DNA of 64,000 nucleotides, from NCBI RefSeq assembly GCF_002042975.1, contig NW_018150290.1, positions 547,473-611,472 on the forward strand, in the 5' to 3' direction. Numbering within the stretch: position 1 is the first letter of the stretch; each line of letters begins with the position of its first letter. This DNA comes from Orbicella faveolata. Lineage: Eukaryota; Cnidaria; Anthozoa; Scleractinia; Merulinidae. The translations under genes were made by a program, and so were the position numbers. The notes below the pieces were generated by a model. That model made no database searches and was not told the origin of the DNA. It saw only the letters and a list, made by a program, of their open reading frames with translations. Of the stretch, positions 52,401 through 63,625 are shown piece after piece.

Positions 52401-55400
52401 TTTTGTTGTTTTGTTAATTTTTCCTTCTGGGTGCTTTTGCCGCTAGCGAACAACACCGTAATAAAGGCTGGAGTACGCAAGCCGTGCAAAGTACTGACAG
52501 AAAGCCGAAGCGAGCATTTTGTGATACTTTTAGTGATGCTATTTTCACAGGCGAATGCTCAGTTGAGATTGAACATTATCCTCGCCGATGCTTCCGCAAA
52601 GTTGGCAAACAACACCGTAAGAAAGGTCAACCAAGACATTGATGTTTTGTTTTGTTTTCTCTTCATGCGGAAACCTTTCAATCCCAGCCTAACTTGACTC
52701 GTTCATCCATTTCCTTATTTGGACATAACTTGGGCTTGTTGTAAATAACAAAATGGCCACGATGAACATGAAATGGACAAGAAGATGCAGGGAAGATGCT
52801 TGCTTAGTGCGTGTAAAAAGAAATCAAAAAAGACATAAGATAATTCGTTCTCTCATTTTCTCAAGATCGCCAGGCTGGACAAAAATTGGACAAATGTGTG
52901 TTTAAAGTTACATCGTTTCCAAATCCTTGGTAAGCACTCTGATAGCCTAACTTACTAGCATGTGGTGTTCTCTTATAGTTTGCGTTCTGGAAAACGCTTT
53001 TCTCCATTTTTGTGATTCAAAAGAGCTCCTTTGACAATAATTTGCAACGCTTTGCCTTGCGAAACCTGTATCTCAATTTGCTGGACTCGGAATAAAGGCA
53101 AAATATGCAAAAAGCCAAAAGGGTGCGAATTTTTTGCTGGAGCGAAAGGCAAAAGCAAAAACCACCAAAAGGAGTAACGTGCGTGATTTTGGCAAAAAGC
53201 AAAATTTGCCAAAGAGGCAAAAATGGCAAATCGCGCCTGCAATGGGCGCAATAAGAGTAGCGTAAAATATGGCCCGATGTGTTACGCTACTTGTGAAGAT
53301 TAGAATGAAGAGTGTGTGTGATTTTGACTCCTTAAAAGAAAGGCACAAGCGCTTTTGAGACGTAGCTAAGATGGAAGGAAACTACATGAAAATCACTACA
53401 AGATGGTGCTCATTTGAAGAGAAAAAAATTAATAACCTGCGAATTGCAGCATTTCTAAAACAAATTTTCGTCCGATTTTTGCTAATTTTGATTTGTACAC
53501 CAACATTGTGCGCGAGGCTGCCAATGAAATGATTAAAAGAGCAAACTAAGCTTGACCAGGGCTAGCAAAATTTGAGAGCTACTTGTCCCAAGGGCAAGCT
53601 GAAATTCAATTTTCTTTCTAACCCTAAGACACAAAACAAAAATAAAGAGACAGCAAAGGTGAGCAAGTTCAAAAATGATTCCAGTGATGTGATTACATGT
53701 GACTGTACCTTGATGCCTGTTGCACAGCCGTTCAACAATACATGGCACATCAGCTGGTACCCTGAAATCTCTGTTTCCAAAATCTTGAGGGAGTCCTACA
53801 TGAAGGGCAAAAGCATGGATGTGAACTTCGAGTAGTTGTGATTTCTAATGTTTTGAGAAACAAATGAGCTTTGAATTTGAAAAAAATTACCTTCAAAGTT
53901 AGGATTCAATAATTCTCGCCGATTCCTAGTGAACAAAGCGTTTGAGTACAAAAGATCCAAGCAACACAACAGTAAGTGATAGGAGTTCACCAAGTCATCA
54001 CTGATAGCAGGGAAATGGCCTGTTGATAAAGTGCAAGACATGTTGTTATTACTTCAAGAATAATTCCACAGCGAGTGTTTGATCGTTCACATTTGCCACC
54101 GGTAATTCCCAAAAAGAGGACTATGGGTCCTGCAATGCAACGTTTTTACTTCACGATTCGGAGGGACCACTCCCTTTAAAGAGAGTATACTTTATGAGGG
54201 GGGAGAGGTGATTGTGGTTTATCACTTCCGATACTTGACATAATTACAGCATGCAAAGAAAGTTGTGTCCAGCAATCCAGGGCTAGTGAATTCTGTTCTT
54301 TGCTTGCCTGATGGGCAATAAGAGTTTTTTTTTTTTGGCTGGGGGGTCTCAGTTTGGGGAGAAATTAAAATCACAGAAGTAGTGAGACAACATTATTGTA
54401 TTATTCTAATTTTAAATTAATCAATTATGCTAGGGAGAAATTTGGAGGGCTACTGATAGTGTTTTTTGGGTTAGTACATCACTATTACAGCTTGCTGGAA
54501 AGGGCAAGCAAAGAATTTTGATTTTCTTTGCACCATGGCAGCTAGAAATCCACAATCAAAAGGACAGGCAAATAACAGACACTTGTTCTTTGACAAAAAA
54601 ATGTGAGCACAATAGCAACTGCTTGGGTGAAATTATCTAACGTTTACTACATATCATCTGATGGCTAAATGTCTGATTTTCCTGAAGGAAGTAGATTCAA
54701 TTTTGTGCACAATAGACACTTCAAAGAGCAAGATGAGCACCCAAATTTCCTGTTCTGTGATGACAGTTCAAAAAGAAATAAATTGAAAAAAATTAAGTAT
54801 TTGTTGAAGAAACACAGGAAGTTACCAGCTGAGCTTTTGTGTTTGGATAAGGCAGAAACACAGTTGACATGAACTTGTACGGTTTTAAAGGAATCCATCT
54901 ATGTTGCCATACAAATTGAAGACTTGAGTTAGTTTCATAGCATGGTCATAAATGTTTACAAAGACGTAGAGCAGCATTGCAAACAATATGTGACTTAAAT
55001 GCTGCTTAAAAACAAATTAACCGCATGGGGGTGCACAGTTTAGTGAAATCTTTTATGAAGTAAATGGACACCAATTGCTTCAGAAGTTACAAAAAAAACA
55101 CTCAGTATATTTTCAGGCATGGAAAACAGAACATTTCTACAAACTTTTACAGTTGAATTAGAAGAAGATGACATTTAACAAATCCCTACTTAATGTAGCA
55201 AGAGGGTCAAGCTTGTAGCAACAGAATTATGTCAAAATGATCAAACGTAATGTGCCTAGCAATATGTTGCTGACAGACAGTTAGATTTTATCATGCATTC
55301 AGCCATATTAAAATTGTATGTACTGCAGGTATTTAAATTTAGTTCATTCTGCTTCAGAATATATCCTCATATTTTAACTTCCTTACATGCTTTCCAGATA

Positions 55401-57673
55401 AAGACAACAGGTTTCTAAGGAATGGAGCAGCTGACCCCTGTAAACGTGCCTGAACATGTTTTTGTATCTGTCGGTGCCTGTCTTTCAAACACATCTATGA
55501 GTCATTGACGGCAGATCTATTGCTCAAGCATGAGTAAGCACAAACAAAAGAAGGAACAGTTTTTCTGGTACAAGATCAGCTCTCGAGTCATGTGGGGTGA
55601 TGTGGAATAATCCAATCCCAAGCTTGCCTCAAAATTGAATAATCTTGTGCAGTGAACCAGAGAACCAATGATACAATTGAGGGCCAAAACATTTTACACT
55701 CTCTGCTGTACTAAAATTATATACTCCAAATTTTGTCGCTTGTGAGTAATTAGGTTCGTAAAATGCCTAAAGCAGAAATTCTTTCTGGAAACCACAAAAG
55801 CCTTTGAATAGTTGTCACGCTCTATATATTTGCCCATCATTTCAGTCGTTGAGGGATATGCTAATACTAATGTCAACCCCAACAATCAAAATATTGCAAG
55901 ATTTGTGTCAAAGCAGTGTTTACCCATGGAAAAAAAAACATAGCTAATCAAAAATCCTGCAAATTTCACCCCTCAAGTAAACCATTTCCAGGTTAACAAG
56001 CTTTACTCCACCAGTGCTTGTCAACAATTCAACCGCAAAAATAGAACACAAAATGTGCGGCACATGACCGCAGTGGGTTGTAAACCTTATATTGATTTCA
56101 CACCAAGTTCAAATTTCACAAGATTCTGACAACACCCCCAAAAAGCTACAAGAAAAAAACATGGAAGGATGCAACCTAAATTACGCTGTTTTATGTCCTT
56201 CAAAAGTGAAAGCACCAAACAGCAAATCTTTTGTTTCTAAGAATATATAATAGCATTGTAAAAATACTTTTTCACCTTCGCTGGTACACGCCGGCTTTAC
56301 GCTTATAGGTGCTAAAATATAACATTTCACGACTTTGGATGTTTTTCTTTCAAGTTTGTTTACGTTATAGTCTTTGCACAACGAGACTCAGGGAGGTTGT
56401 TTCGCAAGATTGATGAATCATTACAGAAAGCAACTTGGAGCGAAACTGTCCCATATGATGCAAGGCGAATTTCGCGCCAACAGGAATAAAGCGTGAGATT
56501 CGAACCTTTGTGCATCATCTCCGAAAGTTTAGTTACAGCAAGGGAATACGTAATTACTTTAGCTTTAAATTTTCTTTAAAATCAGTAGGAAGTGCATTCT
56601 GGCTCTGCAAAAAACACTGACCTTTCGCCTGAATGTATAAAGTCCAGCAGAAAGCGAACACATCGCCAACGGAACAAGGTTGTTTTCTGTGGGGCATAAA
56701 AGAATTGAGATCGGTGAATAAGCCACGAGTTATTACTCATTTGAATATCACATGTTTACAGCTGAGATCTCAACAAAGCTGATTAAATCACAGAAAAATA
56801 ACACAGTAATAAAAACTACGAAACGAACAACGCTTGAAAAATTTCAGTGCTACAGCGCGAACCCGAGTGGGCTTCCATTCTGAAAAGCCAAATCGTCACG
56901 TTATTGTTTATACATCGTCGTGAGAACCACACAAGGAAATTTAGTTTTTACCTCGATTTACGGCCTCTTTGAGTCTTTGTGTTTTCCTCCCGAGGATCTT
57001 TAAAGATTTCCAGAAAAATTGGCTCGTACTTCTTGAAAATAACGGTAGACACATGAAAGTTCCTTTCCAATAGCTCGATTTTCTTCCTGAAGTCTCCCGC
57101 GGCATTCGACATGTCCAACCATTTCTTCATTTTACTGAAAAACTGAATGAGGCTGCAGACAAAGGAAAATCGAAAATATTACGGGTAAGGCAGTGAGCAA
57201 AGAAACTGAAATGGTACAAGATGACAAAAAGAACGAAGAAAGCTTACCTCAATTTCGCCGCTCTCAACAACCGCGTCAATGAGACACAATTTCCTTCGAC
57301 TGTTCCTGAACTGTCGACCGTTGGAACAACGCTCTTGCGGCAGGCGACGTATAAAGCACATGCCAGCCAATGTAAACTGTCTCCCTGAAAGAAAAAGTGC
57401 TTGGTAATTTTCAGCCGATCGCAAAACCAACTCGCTTACAGGCCCAGATAGGAGCATTGGTCAAAGGAATATTTACACGTAAGATTCGAAGCAAACATGT
57501 AACGAACACAGACGCACACAAACAAAAGGTACCTCTAAAGTGTAATTCGTGCTTATTTTTTGATACGAAGACCATGCTTCTTGACTAGTCTCTTCGTCCA
57601 TATTAAGATCACGACAGAGATTATCAAATCGCTCCGAGCTGTTCGCCTCTTCATCGTCGCTAGAACTCGCCAT
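40485..57673 (-). CDS. RBL1: retinoblastoma-family pocket protein (p107/p130 type), complete, 29 exons
   Basis: Exons: 57533-57673, 57248-57384, 56952-57152, 56622-56686, 53891-54019, 53709-53795, 51008-51081, 49568-49632, 48742-48885, 48543-48582, 48103-48167, 47764-47865, 47002-47083, 46784-46870, 46502-46561, 46301-46383, 46064-46184, 45749-45959, 45349-45519, 44409-44668, 43782-43855, 43511-43613, 43071-43142, 42897-42972, 42088-42290, 41952-42008, 41259-41367, 40997-41055, 40485-40664. All join in frame to 1085 residues (human p107 1068, p130 1139). Landmarks: [47 protein letters not shown] (pocket A, about 365-630), spacer with RRNLF (656-660), SLALFFRK then [13 protein letters not shown] (pocket B, from about 765), a Ser/Pro-rich pocket B insert (about 884-950) and VYISPHKNG. 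It would repress E2F-dependent cell-cycle genes in the nucleus. The insert and N-terminal region favour p107/p130 over RB1; RBL1 versus RBL2 cannot be decided, since cnidarians may have one ancestor of both. Confidence 0.95.
42555..42782. mobile_element. 228-bp foldback MITE
   Basis: Terminal arms AATAGACCATTTTATAGTTG and CAACTGTAAAATGGTCTATT are inverted, and inner arms with GATACAGACCT and AGGTCTGTATC also pair. It lies in an intron of the pocket-protein gene, between exons 24 and 25. Confidence 0.8.
44888..45005. mobile_element. 118-bp MITE with CAGTCAAACCTCC ends
   Basis: CAGTCAAACCTCCACAATGG at the left and CCATTAGTGGAGGTTCCACTG at the right are imperfect inverted repeats resembling those of the elements at 10985 and 22278. 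It sits in a pocket-protein intron (between exons 19 and 20). Confidence 0.65.
45125..45284. mobile_element. 160-bp MITE with CAAACCTC ends
   Basis: CATTCAAACCTCACCTTTCA on the left and CTAAAGAGGTTTGACTG on the right are inverted; GACACC and GGTGTC extend the pairing. It belongs to the same loose CAGT-AACCTC group, about 120 bases from the element at 44888. Confidence 0.6.
47451..47655. mobile_element. 205-bp foldback element
   Basis: The unit reading GAAGATGACTTCCGCTCAGG, then TTGTCGAAACGTCAGTCACC, is present in both orientations around 47553; the outer arms GTTCATATAGTGTGA and TCACACTATACGAAC also pair. The whole 205 bases can form one hairpin. It lies in a pocket-protein intron between exons 12 and 13. 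Confidence 0.8.
49983..50848. mobile_element. 866-bp TIR transposon, relative of the 24117 element
   Basis: Left end TAGTCTCCTCCACAGCCG and right end CGGCTGCGGAGGAGACTA are inverted, extending through GTCACGTAACGCTCCCCCCA (left) and its partner at right for about 65 bases. The GCAGCCG-type end, GTCACG-AACGCTCC block and AAACGGCTGC resemble the ends of the element at 24117. No transposase frame is visible. It sits between pocket-protein exons 7 and 8. Confidence 0.8.
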
Positions 57674-57860
57674 TTTGACTTGTGTTCCACAACCAAACTG
57701 TAAACGCAAGCACAAAACCGAAATGGCGGGAAAATGTGACGAGCGCCAAATATAGCAAGGCGACGACTGATGTTCGCATGACGACAGCGCGTCAGCTGTC
57801 AATAACAATACGAATTGTAATGATCTCATCCTTATTTGGTAGTAATTTCCCGCCCTTTTT
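57674..57860 (-). promoter_or_regulatory. pocket-protein promoter with E2F-type sites
   Basis: Three sequences fit the E2F consensus TTTSSCGC within 190 bases of the start codon: GGCGGGAAAA (57724-57733), GCGCCAAA (57742-57749, TTTGGCGC on the gene strand) and TTTCCCGCC (57846-57854). Vertebrate p107 is itself an E2F target repressed by pocket proteins; the arrangement suggests the same feedback here. Occupancy is inferred. Confidence 0.65.
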
Positions 57861-58705
57861 AAAGAGCGAACGGGCTTCAGCTGTGTGTTGTCGTTGTAAA
57901 CCCTGAAGTTTTCTCCAAGAACAACTGTTTGCCTTGACATTGGATATTTTGCATCGTGTTCGCTACTCTTTGTCTAAACGGAGAACTTCGATTTCTCAGA
58001 AAGTTCTTTTGTCCATACATGTCCACCTCGCCTGCCAGATGTGCGTCTTTCGAGCTCCCAAGGGGATTTCGCTAAGTAACTTTGATCTCGCACGGTCCGC
58101 ACGCGCCAGAACGACACGATACGAACAGGTTTCATTTCAGGAAATGTGGTCTGCGAGCAAGCTGCCGCAGGTTACAGGAAATGCAAAATTTAAGATCTTC
58201 CTTCTGCAAATATATATTCTTTTTCTCGCCATTTACTCTGGGAAAAAAACCCCAAAGAGTGAAATACATCGTATTATATTTCAAAGCGGATCGATCTTCT
58301 TGATGTAATGATGGACGGGTTGGTATAAGCTCATCGAGGAGGTTGAAAAACATTCAGATAAAATAGCCAAAATATAGGATTTATGAGTTAAACAAACAAA
58401 GAAAATAGAAATGTGTGTTAGAGGATTCTTGTTCACCGAAGAACTGTTCGTTTCGCTTGGTTCAGTTCTTTCTTAAATTACTCGCTAATGAAGTTATGGA
58501 CGTGATTATTCGGCTTTTGTTTTTTTCATGGTCCAGATTTTAAACATTCATAAGCCATTCAACATAATGCAATTGCATTAATATTTGCCTGCTTTTGTCA
58601 CTTTCTCTGCGTCGGAACGTCTGAATCAAGCCCAGCTGATTAAAATTTTCTTTCGAGGATTCAGTAAGCTAGGAGAAAAACAAGCAAGTAGATGGCAAGA
58701 CAGGT

Positions 58706-58798
58706 TAGACTGTTCACAGTCCTCTGTTTTCTCATATTTTTATTCGATCATTGAACGCGCGGATAGCGTGCGTAAATAGACAGGCTGTGAACAGTCTA
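58706..58798. mobile_element. 93-bp MITE
   Basis: TAGACTGTTCACAGTC at the left and GCTGTGAACAGTCTA at the right are near-perfect inverted termini. The centre contains GAACGCGCGGATAGCGTGCG. Non-coding. Confidence 0.7.
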
Positions 58799-59775
58799 GG
58801 ACAGGTAAGAAAAATAAATAATATTGAAATGAGGACGTGGATTTCAATGAAGTAGCTAGAGCACGAATCTACTTTCGAATAAAAATTACTGTACTGTGAA
58901 TTCCCGCCAATATTTCTCACTTCTCGCGAAATCGCCTGAAGATTCTGGAATTGTAACATTCCATTATATTGTTTGTGCAGACTTCAATGTTTGTGTCAAG
59001 CTGTGATGTTTAGCAAACAATCTACAAATCTCGGCTAAAAAGTCTGGAAAACTTAAAGTAAACATCGGATTAATACTTAAACAAACTTGTTCAATTCGAC
59101 ACACCTGGGCGTAGCTATACCTGATAAAATCTCTTTCTGCGGTTTCGGACAACAAACCCCCTGAATAAAATCTGGAGGTACTCCCGGAATAGCTGACTCT
59201 GGAGGTATTCTTTTTTCTTTCTTTTTTTTTTTCTTCCACATATTTACACCATTTTCGAACAAAACTATATAATTTATGTTACATACATGTATATGATTAC
59301 TGTTTATACATAAATATAATAATACATACTACATAGCTGACTCTGGAGGTACTCCAAAAAAATTGGGTGGGGGTGTGCGTCTAGCTTCTTGAATTCTTTA
59401 CTCTGCCATACCAAACTCATACCAAACTTACCCAATTTAAGACCAGAACGTAAAAACTATACCGAAACGGCTAAAATCTATATCTTATTTCAGACCAAAA
59501 TGATCCAAAAACTATACCCCTATGACACCCATATAAGAGAACACACACACCCCCTTCCTCGCAAGGAGAGAAAATAAACGCGCACAATAAAGGCGTTTTG
59601 AACAAAACTAGACTTTATAGTTACCGTTGTAATCAAATGTTTTTCACGGGTCTGTTCTCACTCGCACTAAGAAATGAAATGAACACGATGAAGTGACCCT
59701 CAACGACTGTCATTAGAATTAGCCAATGAATAGTGATTGTATGATGTCAGGTACATGTAGTAGATCACCTGATCG

Positions 59776-59787
59776 TATATAATATAA
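59776..59787 (+). promoter_or_regulatory. TATA-like element
   Basis: TATATAATATAA lies 45 bases upstream of the start codon of the seven-helix protein gene, at a distance that would allow a very short 5' UTR. A TATA box fits a tissue-restricted gene; the start site is not known. Confidence 0.4.
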
Positions 59788-59831
59788 GCGTCAAGTTGAA
59801 CCGCTTCCTAGAATAAGGGTAAGTAAAAGTG

Positions 59832-61313
59832 ATGGCTCTCTCGAGCGCGTCGATCATGGAGAAGAACTCCTATTCTCGAGCTTTATCACCCTTGGTTTCA
59901 ATTTCTATCCTCTTCGGACCTGGAGAAAGGCTCTATTCAAAGGTACACTCTTGGCTCGGTGGATTCATTTTCGCGTTTCTGCTCGTCGCCATGACATTTG
60001 TAGCGATTATTGGAGTTTTTGTTCGAACCACAATAGACACGTGGATACAGTTTTCGCTTTACATTGTTCCGCTTATTGCCTTGATTTCGGGATGTCGTGT
60101 GTACACGTCCTCAGCATTCAACAAGATGTTGAAAAGAAGGCTGTTAAGGAAGTCTATGGTGGAAGGTTTTGTCGAGTCTGATCAGGAAATTCCGTGGCAC
60201 GAAACACAAAGGAACTCTTGGCTGAGGAAAGCTGCGTTTAAAAACTGCATCTATCCATTGATTTTAGAGATTTACCAGTGGACCGCATATGTGATTTTCC
60301 ACACCGTATTTCAAGGGGACAAATTTGCTGGTTCTTGGGTGGAAAGTCATACAGAAGTGCTCGAAATCGACTCCCTGACATGGCTCGTGCTTTACTGTTT
60401 CTTTTGGGTGATGGCAATGTACATTACAGGATATGTCGCCTACTCTTTTATTTTGATAAGCCGATTAACCGTTCGAGATGTCATCAGTTTCATGTGCATG
60501 TTCGGAGACAGTCCATTTCTGCTGTACAGGCCCTCAGAAAAACCAAACCCTGTCTTGCAAAGCCTTAGTCCACTAAGAAGATTAATAAATGGCATAACTG
60601 GGTTTCTTTTTATGGATTTCTTTCAGACTGGCAAGGACCTTGTTCTTGTTTATGAAAAAGAAGCCCCAGTTTTAGATGAAATCGTGGTGACGTCAGATCA
60701 GAGTAGCATCGAAGGAGCTCATTGGGGTGCACAGGAATCCCAAGACTTTGATAACTTTACTGTGTCAGTTGATGTCACGAGACCAACACAGGGGAGGATA
60801 CATGTGCCAAACCGACCAAGAATAAAGCCAGCTGATGCCAGCAAATATCTTTCCAGTGTGATAGGAAGCATCGAAGCCCTCGCAGGTCTTTTCCAGCCAT
60901 TCATTGTTCTGCTAGCGTTTTTCTCAGTGGCTAACCTTGTTACCCATGTGGGGGCTATTGTTAGTCTTGTTAAAAATTTCAAGTCTTCTCATTGGTGGAC
61001 CTTTGTCAGGACATGCATTTGGTTTCTACTGTCACTCCGCCTCCTCTGGAGTGCAGCAGGTATCACTAAAGCCTTGTCGCATGTATCACAACATCTCAAT
61101 TACTTGTGGTCTGTTGGTCAGTTACACGGCAACGAAGAAGAATGGCAGAGGTTTTTCAAGCTGGTGGAGTCATTCCATCTGGGCACGAAGACGTATGGCT
61201 TTCCTCTCACACTGAAACAAGCTGCGTCCATTGCAACTTTTATTAACTTTGCACTGATCATAGTGCTGTCTGTCATGAAACCATCTGTGCACCTCCCAGT
61301 AAATGGTGAATGA
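59832..61313 (+). CDS. seven-helix membrane protein, candidate gustatory-receptor-like
   Basis: A single uninterrupted frame of 493 residues (MALSSASIME start). Seven hydrophobic segments are visible at about 42-64, 71-91, 138-160, 183-211, 351-379, 388-410 and 463-482. Basic clusters (KRRLLRK at 101-107; RR at 249-250) fall in the loops after helices 2 and 4, which by the positive-inside rule puts the N terminus in the cytoplasm and the C terminus outside. That is the topology of insect gustatory/odorant receptors and the cnidarian Grl proteins, opposite to GPCRs. The big cytoplasmic loop (212-350) and a last helix after GFPLTLKQ also fit. I see no GPCR motifs. Family membership is inference from topology, not from a clear sequence match; an unrelated cnidarian membrane family is the main alternative. 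The absence of introns contrasts with its exon-rich neighbours. Confidence 0.6.
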   Translation: MALSSASIMEKNSYSRALSPLVSISILFGPGERLYSKVHSWLGGFIFAFLLVAMTFVAIIGVFVRTTIDTWIQFSLYIVPLIALISGCRVYTSSAFNKMLKRRLLRKSMVEGFVESDQEIPWHETQRNSWLRKAAFKNCIYPLILEIYQWTAYVIFHTVFQGDKFAGSWVESHTEVLEIDSLTWLVLYCFFWVMAMYITGYVAYSFILISRLTVRDVISFMCMFGDSPFLLYRPSEKPNPVLQSLSPLRRLINGITGFLFMDFFQTGKDLVLVYEKEAPVLDEIVVTSDQSSIEGAHWGAQESQDFDNFTVSVDVTRPTQGRIHVPNRPRIKPADASKYLSSVIGSIEALAGLFQPFIVLLAFFSVANLVTHVGAIVSLVKNFKSSHWWTFVRTCIWFLLSLRLLWSAAGITKALSHVSQHLNYLWSVGQLHGNEEEWQRFFKLVESFHLGTKTYGFPLTLKQAASIATFINFALIIVLSVMKPSVHLPVNGE

Positions 61314-61934
61314 CACCCTCTAAGGGGTGGAACATTTGATTTTTGAGGGGCTGTATGGGTGATTTGGTATAGGCATGAATTTTTTTAAACCCTTTCATGC
61401 AGGGGTTTCATTGACATTTTCAGCAAGAGGGCAGCTGATTTTCACAGCCAGGCAAAACTATTTGAATTGAACTTCTAATAAAATAAAAACTTTCCTCTAG
61501 ATGGTCAAACCAGGTGGGCAAAATCATCCTCACAACCAGTCAATTTGGCCGGTGCCTGGCCCTGCTTTCATGCACTCCATGTAACATACTTTTTTTCAGC
61601 TCTCTGAATGTGTGTGAAATTTTTTTCCCAGTGGTCATGTGGATGCATTTTTTTTGGTACAAGTATGCTTGCAGGATATTTTTTGAACATCACCCACCCA
61701 CCCTCCCTCAAATGTCAAATGGCCTACCCCTAACACCAAGTTTTCAGATTTCATCTTAAACTGGAGAACAGCTGGTCGAGGGGATCATTGGAGACAGTGA
61801 GGGTTAGGTGACATTTTAGGAGACAAAGCCTCCCTGCAATAGCCTTTATGCACTAGTCACACCTAAAAGAGAGAATTGTTCTAGCCCCAGTTGTCAAAGG
61901 TCATACAGCATGTCTGTTAGATAAATCACTATTT

Positions 61935-62135
61935 AACAATTAGACCCGTAGCCCTTGAGGGCGAAAGGTCTAATTGTTTTAGTATCATCCAACTAGTCGG
62001 ACAGAAAAGGTAATAATAAAGTTAGCAAAAACAAGTTGAAAAAATATTTATTTGGGAATAAAACGAAAGAAAACGTCACGCTCGATGGCGCCAATTTTGC
62101 TACTCGATGACTATTACTAATAGTCCCCTAGTAGC

Positions 62136-62173
<38 letters not shown>

Positions 62174-62188
62174 GTTGGGTGATACTAA
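61935..62188. mobile_element. palindrome plus adjoining TIR MITE
   Basis: AACAATTAGACC (61935-61946) is mirrored by GGTCTAATTGTT (61967-61978). Directly after, TTAGTATCATCCAACTAGT (from 61979) is mirrored by ACTAGTTGGGTGATACTAA (to 62188), bounding a 210-base element. The two may be one composite insertion. Confidence 0.65.
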
Positions 62189-62474
62189 TCTGTGGATGAG
62201 CATTAACAAAACCAACAGTACTATGCTATGGACTGGATAGGGGTCTGGTTCACTCTGTAGATGGCATCCATTGTTTGAACAAATATCAGGATCTAAATGG
62301 TGCAAAGGAATAAGAGAGCTTTTACCATGATTTCTTTTGAATATTTTATTTTAAGGTTAGGGACAGAGCATAACCTTTGAACTGAACAAGGTATTCCATC
62401 TTTTTATTTTCGATAGTGGAGAGGGAATATTAATAAAATTTCATGACCTGTTCCCATTTTGGGAGTTCAATTAA

Positions 62475-63073
62475 CCCATTGACTCCCGGAGCTTTTTGCC
62501 AAGAACACATTTTTTGGACATTTTGGAGATTTCCAGGCTGGATATGGGCCAAACTAGCTCCATTCTACTCAAAAAGGCATTTGCAACATGAAAGCGTGCC
62601 TTTCTTTCCACTAGCACCCCGTTTTACGACATTTTTGCCTGGGTATGCGGAGAAATCAAACTTCTGAGATAGTTTTTTTGGACAAGAAAGTGACCTACAT
62701 CTTTAGGCTTTTCAATTTTTTAAATTTTTTTTTGCCTTTCCTTTTTCTCCTTTTCTTTTCTTTTTGGTGCAGTGATTGACCTTCTACTGGGCTTGCTTCC
62801 AATTCAAAACTTTCTGAGGAAGCATCATTGAGACAGGCAATTTTTACCATGGAGTAGCCACATGTAGTTGCTGGAAATTTTGTTCTGAGTTTTTCACTCA
62901 ACTTTTTGAGCATTTTCGTGATCACTCTGATCTGGGTATCATTGGAAAGATCTTTTCCTCCTGCAGAAGCTGAGCATAGATCATGCCAATTTTGTTAAAG
63001 GTTATGACGTCAGAAGTGGAACAAAGGCCAAGGCTTGTCAAGGCTGGTTACGGGCGGCACAGGAGTCAATGGG
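62475..63073. mobile_element. 599-bp piggyBac-type MITE in a TTAA duplication
   Basis: The termini are CCCATTGACTCC and, inverted, GGAGTCAATGGG, a perfect 12-base terminal repeat beginning with CCC. The element is bounded on each side by TTAA (62471-62474, 63074-63077). TTAA targets with CCC/GGG ends are the hallmark of piggyBac transposition. No transposase is encoded; the only frame is the small basic one at 62695-62925. Confidence 0.85.
62695..62925 (-). other. lysine-rich open frame inside the piggyBac-type MITE
   Basis: 76 residues starting MITKMLKKLSEKL and ending in a Lys/Arg run (KEKKRRKRKGKKKFKKLK). The basic tail comes from a T-rich tract on the plus strand, so it may reflect base composition alone. 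If other genomic copies keep this frame open it may have a function; from one copy it cannot be told. Confidence 0.3.
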
Positions 63074-63211
63074 TTAATAATATGATAACAAACATAAATT
63101 TTTATAAGATAAGATAAAGATAAGATAACAACTTTATTAACGTGTAGAGGTCGCTAGCATACAATGTATACTAATTGTGGAAACCTAACTATGATTACTT
63201 ATCTAATAATG

Positions 63212-63625
63212 AATAATTATTGTAACATACTGAACAAAAATGCACATGGAAACCTAATATCCATCCTATAGATGCACAGTTAGCTTTTTATTATCACACT
63301 TCTGACAGGTACCCTCAGCAAGAATAACAGTTAATACTGTTAGGAACATCTGATAATGCCACATATTTTCCTGAGATAAAGAACATTAAAAAGAATTAAT
63401 CAAAGTAAAAAGATCATTGTCAAAAAATTAAAAAAGATAGATTATTTAGCAAGAAGGCAACAGAGTGCTTAAATTATGTGTCTCCAGTTTCAGGTAACAC
63501 AATAGATTCTTCTCTGATAAATATTTTTTAGTAAAATCTTCATTTGCATGCCTCAAGACTTCCAGATTTTGATTCTCCAAGTTTCCATGTGCATTTTTGT
63601 TCAGTATGTTACAATAATGATTATT
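63212..63625. repeat. inverted repeat with 33-base perfect core
   Basis: TGTAACATACTGAACAAAAA with the following TGCACATGGAAAC (within 63212-63252) is exactly mirrored within 63581-63625, with about 330 unpaired bases between. It may be a foldback element or two copies of one repeat in opposite orientation. Confidence 0.65.

Larger units (their letters stand above)
57861..59828. other. intergenic region
   Basis: No gene is supported. It contains a small MITE (58706-58798), a T-rich tract near 59215-59235, and a short repeated phrase TAGCTGACTCTGGAGGTA at about 59191 and 59334. Open frames here lack splice partners or similarity. Confidence 0.5.

Noticed and set aside
52143-52697. 184-codon plus-strand open frame
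   Set aside because: It lies in a pocket-protein intron, is rich in Phe/Cys/Ala from low-complexity GCAAAA/TTTTGC sequence, and has no splice or family support.
52270-53260. Apparent inverted repeat of TTTTGCC and GCGCC motifs
   Set aside because: Both sides are low-complexity and the GCGCC segments are partly in the same orientation, so pairing is not convincing.
57934-58308. 124-codon plus-strand frame upstream of the pocket-protein gene
   Set aside because: No recognisable protein features, no splice partners, and overlapping shadow frames on both strands.
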